Below are positions 22,668 through 25,607 of a stretch of DNA of 25,607 bases, in pieces. The stretch is from Candidatus Uhrbacteria bacterium (GTDB taxonomy: Bacteria; Patescibacteriota; Patescibacteriia; UBA9934). The stretch covers positions 1 through 25,607 of the forward strand of contig JAUYIW010000064.1 of NCBI GenBank assembly GCA_030688135.1, written 5' to 3'. Within the stretch, counting starts at the first letter, position 1; each line of letters opens with the position of its first letter. The notes under the pieces were generated by a model. It made no database searches. It had not been told where the DNA came from and saw only the letters and a program-made list of their open reading frames with translations. A program made the position numbers and the translations under genes.

Positions 22668-24352
22668 TTTCCCGTCTTGTGTTTTTCAACAGTCTCTAGC
22701 ATGCTGGCTGGAGTTGCTGGGTCCGCGATAACTTCTGAAAGCCGAAGATTAGTCCCGTAATAGTCATTGACAGCTTTTACGAGTTTCAGCGCACCAAGAG
22801 AGTCACCCCCGAGTGAGAAAAAGCCGGAATTACTATGGATATTGTCTTGCGATATACCAAGTGACTTTGCCCATAACGAAATTATTTTTTCGTGCTGTTC
22901 ATCTGACTCTCGTGGGACTATTTCGACCAAAGGTCGAGTACCTAAAACCAACAACTTCAATGCTTTTCGATCAATCTTCCCATTCAAATCAAGCGGCATG
23001 ACGTTAATCGGTAAATAGCTTTTTGGTATGGCGTAGGATGGCAAAGAAGTCATAAGACTTGCGGTTAGGTCATCGAACTCAGACAAGTGAGTCTTCGAAA
23101 CATATAAACCGTACAATTTATTTGAAACAGCAACGACCGCAACATCATTTCTCTTCGTAATTTTCCGTATCTGGGCTTCAATACCTTCCAGCTCTATGCG
23201 CTGACCACTTATTTTAACCTGATTATCAATCCTGCCTAGAAATTCATATTGACCGTCACTACGCACTCTTCCTATATCACCTGATCTGTAATAGAGTCTT
23301 CCGCCATCTTTGATACTGAATTTTTTACTAGTTCGTAACTCATCTCTTGCATAACCTTTCGCTAGGTAAGAGCTAACAAGTATCATTTCACCATAACCAT
23401 TGCTATCGGGGTTACTGATTATGACTTCCATACCCAGAAGTGGCATGCCGATAGGCACACGAGATTCTTGTCTTTCATGAATCTCGAAGGTAGTTGCACA
23501 GACAATAGATTCTGTAGGACCGTACGCATTTATTAGGTGGGGAATATGTTTGTAGAGTCTATTTGCTAATTCGGTAGGACATTCATCACCGGCCAAGATT
23601 AATGTGTCTAAATTACGAAGGCACTCGTCACGAATGCCACTAGCTACCGATGGAGGTAGAGTGACTGAAGTAATCTGTTGACTTGTCAACAGCCCCTCTA
23701 TACACCCATATAAATCTTCACGAAGTTTTTTACCAGCAATAACGATAGTACCGCCGCCAAATAATGTGCCCCAGATCTCAATTAATGAAGAGTCGAAGCT
23801 TAAATATGCAAACTGAAGTACTCTCGATCGGGGTGTGACATGGTACTTCTTTGCTAGAGCGTCTGCTACGTGTTTTAGTGCTGCTTGGTCGGCAAGCACT
23901 GGCTTAGCCATTCCAGTAGTACCCGATGTGTGGAGGATATAAGTATCAGAATTCTCAGTACGAAAATAATAGTTCGTACTTTTACTGCCAACCACATCCT
24001 TAGGTGATACTGTATTGAGAATCGTACGAAAATTGATTTCCAATCCACAGATTACCTTGCTAGTGAAGGGTTCGAGCATCTGTTCGATTAGCTTGGCATC
24101 ATGACGAGGGTCGATTGGGACAATAACTCGGCCCGTCAGCATTACTGCCATATATGCGATTACTGCATAGGCGTCTTGATCGGCAACTATACCGATATAC
24201 TTCTCGGTTTTAAATATCTTATCTATTGCGTTGCTCGATGACTTAAGCAGCTCCCAAAGCTTCGAATAAGTAATGTCGCCCATTTGGAAATCTCTGATTG
24301 CAATCGCTTCAGGTTGACTTTCGATAACACGTAAAAGTCGTTCAGCAAGCAT
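22661..24352 (-). CDS. Nonribosomal peptide synthetase, A-PCP loading protein
   Basis: The 563-residue protein has only an adenylation and a carrier domain, with no C domain in front, as expected for chain start. A-domain motifs are LHTSGTTGMAKP at 140-151, SFDSSLIEIW at 185-194, NAYGPTES at 275-282, YRSGD at 355-359, GRIDNQVKISGQRIE at 373-387 and NGKIDRKAL at 457-465. The carrier shows FFSLGGDSLGALK with S518 as the phosphopantetheine site. Specificity residues read by eye are D S I T I A A V C K. These resemble codes for Phe/Tyr-like residues, with Ile instead of Trp at the third position; the substrate is thus probably hydrophobic or aromatic. The start lies ten bases behind the carbamoyltransferase stop. 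Confidence 0.92.
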   Translation of the reverse strand: MLAERLLRVIESQPEAIAIRDFQMGDITYSKLWELLKSSSNAIDKIFKTEKYIGIVADQDAYAVIAYMAVMLTGRVIVPIDPRHDAKLIEQMLEPFTSKVICGLEINFRTILNTVSPKDVVGSKSTNYYFRTENSDTYILHTSGTTGMAKPVLADQAALKHVADALAKKYHVTPRSRVLQFAYLSFDSSLIEIWGTLFGGGTIVIAGKKLREDLYGCIEGLLTSQQITSVTLPPSVASGIRDECLRNLDTLILAGDECPTELANRLYKHIPHLINAYGPTESIVCATTFEIHERQESRVPIGMPLLGMEVIISNPDSNGYGEMILVSSYLAKGYARDELRTSKKFSIKDGGRLYYRSGDIGRVRSDGQYEFLGRIDNQVKISGQRIELEGIEAQIRKITKRNDVAVVAVSNKLYGLYVSKTHLSEFDDLTASLMTSLPSYAIPKSYLPINVMPLDLNGKIDRKALKLLVLGTRPLVEIVPRESDEQHEKIISLWAKSLGISQDNIHSNSGFFSLGGDSLGALKLVKAVNDYYGTNLRLSEVIADPATPASMLETVEKHKTGKW

Positions 24353-24362
24353 TATATTATCC

Positions 24363-25607
24363 TTATTTTCTAATGATCGAGTTATTAATTACTAGGATAT
24401 CAATATCTGAATCGATAAATGCTTTAATTGCATCTTTGTCATAACAGACAATTGGCATTGTTTTCAGATTAAATGACGTATTAAGAAGGACGGGTATCGA
24501 CAGTTGTTGTTCGATTCGATCTAGCAACTTCCATAAAATTGGAAGATCTTTCTTGGATACGGATTGAACTCGTGCGGTTCCATCAATATGCGTAATTGCT
24601 TGCAGATTACCCCTGTATTTATCTTTTACATTTACATTTACAAGCATGTGTTTATAGACAACACTATCTACTACTTCGAAGTATTTGCCGAGCGCCTCCT
24701 CCTTAACTATGGGAGCGAACGGTCGGAAGCTTTCACGTTGCTTCGTAATAATATTTAATCTATTGCGCATTTCATATTTACGAGGGTCTGCCAATATACT
24801 ACGATGCCCCAGTGCTCTTGGACCGAACTCCATACGCCCCTGAGCCCATGCGACTATTTTTCCCTCGACTATCGCACCAGCAACAACATCAACAAGTTCA
24901 TCATCACTTACAATGTCAAGATTTAACGCATAGTCTTTTATAAGCTGGCTACATTCGCTTGATTCAATTTCGGGACCGTAAAAAGGCATATCGATATAAT
25001 GTGCCGGATCAATCTTATCCCCCATTTGACGCATCAGAACTAGTGCAGACCCGATTGAGGTACCATCGTCAGCAGCAGCAGGGGCAATATAGATCTTCTC
25101 AAATAATTTTTGTTGGGCGATGTAGGCATTCGCGACACAGTTAAGAGCTACGCCTCCAGCCATACACAGATTGTTTATGTTAGTTTGTTGCTGCCAATAG
25201 CAAACGACATGACTCATTGCGTCATTAAGTTTTGTCTGGAGAGCTGCAGTGAAGTCCTTATGAAGATTTTCTACCGGATCACCACTTTTGCGTTCAGGGA
25301 ATACTTGTGTACTTAACCACCGCTTAAAGTATCTATAGGTTTCCCTATCCTTTGGTGACTCGATCTTTGGTGGTATTAGGTGTTTTATCTCGACGCTACC
25401 TTCATCGCCCAAAACTACGATCTCATCAAGGATAGCTTTGTATTTGTCCCCATCACCATACGCCGCCAGACCCATAATTTTATATTCGTCAGAGTTAGTT
25501 ATAAAGCCAAGGTAATCCGTCACGGCTGAGTAAAGCAATCCGAGCGAGCTCGTTGGACCGTATGTTTTTAGCAGAGTTAAGCCGCTCGTCTTATCACCAA
25601 TGTAAAT
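24363..25607 (-). CDS. Carbamoyltransferase, NodU/CmcH/TobZ family (N-terminus outside window)
   Basis: The frame is open to the right edge: 23 codons before the first TTG read …TSGLTLLKTYGPTSSLG and fit the family, so the visible 414 residues lack the N-terminus. Motifs are EYKIMGLAAYGDGDKY, LCMAGGVALNCVANAY, IYIAPAAADDGTSIGSAL and WAQGRMEFGPRALGHRSILA, then ESFRPFAPIV and NTSFN near the end. These are the Kae1-like and C-terminal blocks of enzymes that move the carbamoyl group of carbamoyl phosphate, via carbamoyl-AMP, to a hydroxyl of antibiotics or Nod factors. As the first visible gene of the NRPS operon it probably decorates the peptide or a precursor. Zinc or iron ligands in the missing part cannot be checked. 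Confidence 0.9.
   Translation of the reverse strand: MYIGDKTSGLTLLKTYGPTSSLGLLYSAVTDYLGFITNSDEYKIMGLAAYGDGDKYKAILDEIVVLGDEGSVEIKHLIPPKIESPKDRETYRYFKRWLSTQVFPERKSGDPVENLHKDFTAALQTKLNDAMSHVVCYWQQQTNINNLCMAGGVALNCVANAYIAQQKLFEKIYIAPAAADDGTSIGSALVLMRQMGDKIDPAHYIDMPFYGPEIESSECSQLIKDYALNLDIVSDDELVDVVAGAIVEGKIVAWAQGRMEFGPRALGHRSILADPRKYEMRNRLNIITKQRESFRPFAPIVKEEALGKYFEVVDSVVYKHMLVNVNVKDKYRGNLQAITHIDGTARVQSVSKKDLPILWKLLDRIEQQLSIPVLLNTSFNLKTMPIVCYDKDAIKAFIDSDIDILVINNSIIRK

Noticed and set aside
1..25607. CRISPR arrays, tRNA or rRNA genes
   Set aside because: No regularly spaced direct repeats and no tRNA T-arm or rRNA signatures were noticed on either strand. The short repeats present are few, unevenly spaced and lie between genes.
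1..25607. Recoding of TGA as Gly, as in Gracilibacteria/SR1
   Set aside because: TGA serves as stop at ndk, the A-PCP gene and others, right where the families end, and no gene has in-frame TGA.

Overview
The window looks like a piece of a small-genome bacterial chromosome, most plausibly a Patescibacteria/CPR lineage. I hold this only moderately, because there is no rRNA or universal marker here. Supporting points are compact genes, several start codons sitting 6-9 bases behind a TANAAT box (apparently leaderless mRNAs), short CPR-like housekeeping and accessory proteins (long-form Ndk, PIG-L, BPL_N-like, small HExxH proteins) and standard use of TGA as stop.

Left part (1-12.4 kb): a mosaic accessory region. 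It starts with the N-terminal end of a PlsC-type acyltransferase. Two 377-residue M16 metallopeptidase paralogues (466-1599 and 8668-9801) share both their upstream promoter blocks and a downstream repeat, so a whole gene cassette was duplicated. Between them lie a 50-residue basic protein, a PBECR-like small protein, a DUF2268-type HEMHH protein, an ndk-TPR pair with a classical promoter, Shine-Dalgarno sites and terminator, a convergent methyltransferase-CYTH pair, a Nudix hydrolase and a BPL_N-type amidotransferase-like protein. After the second M16 gene come another HEMMH protein, a THUMP/Trm11-like methyltransferase, a PIG-L deacetylase lacking its N-terminal half and a serine recombinase lacking everything after its catalytic domain. 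The last two broken genes meet at a short repeat. Several families of short intergenic repeats are scattered through this part, and I saw none in the right half.

Right part (12.5-25.6 kb): a nonribosomal peptide biosynthetic locus. On the minus strand, in transcription order, are a carbamoyltransferase (continuing past the right edge), an A-PCP protein, a C-A-PCP-E protein, a C-PCP-C protein and an EctB-like diaminobutyrate aminotransferase. They are spaced -17 to +10 bases apart, as in one operon. The A domain of the C-A-PCP-E protein reads DIWEITADDK at the ten specificity positions. That resembles the code I remember for 2,4-diaminobutyrate and matches the adjacent aminotransferase, so D-Dab is the predicted second residue. 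The first A domain reads DSITIAAVCK, close to aromatic codes. Converging on this operon from the left are sucC and sucD, with a promoter that predicts a leaderless sucC transcript.

Together the right half predicts a short, possibly carbamoylated peptide containing D-diaminobutyrate. It would be built by an unusual assembly line that ends in an A-less C-PCP-C protein with no thioesterase. This is the most interesting system in the window.
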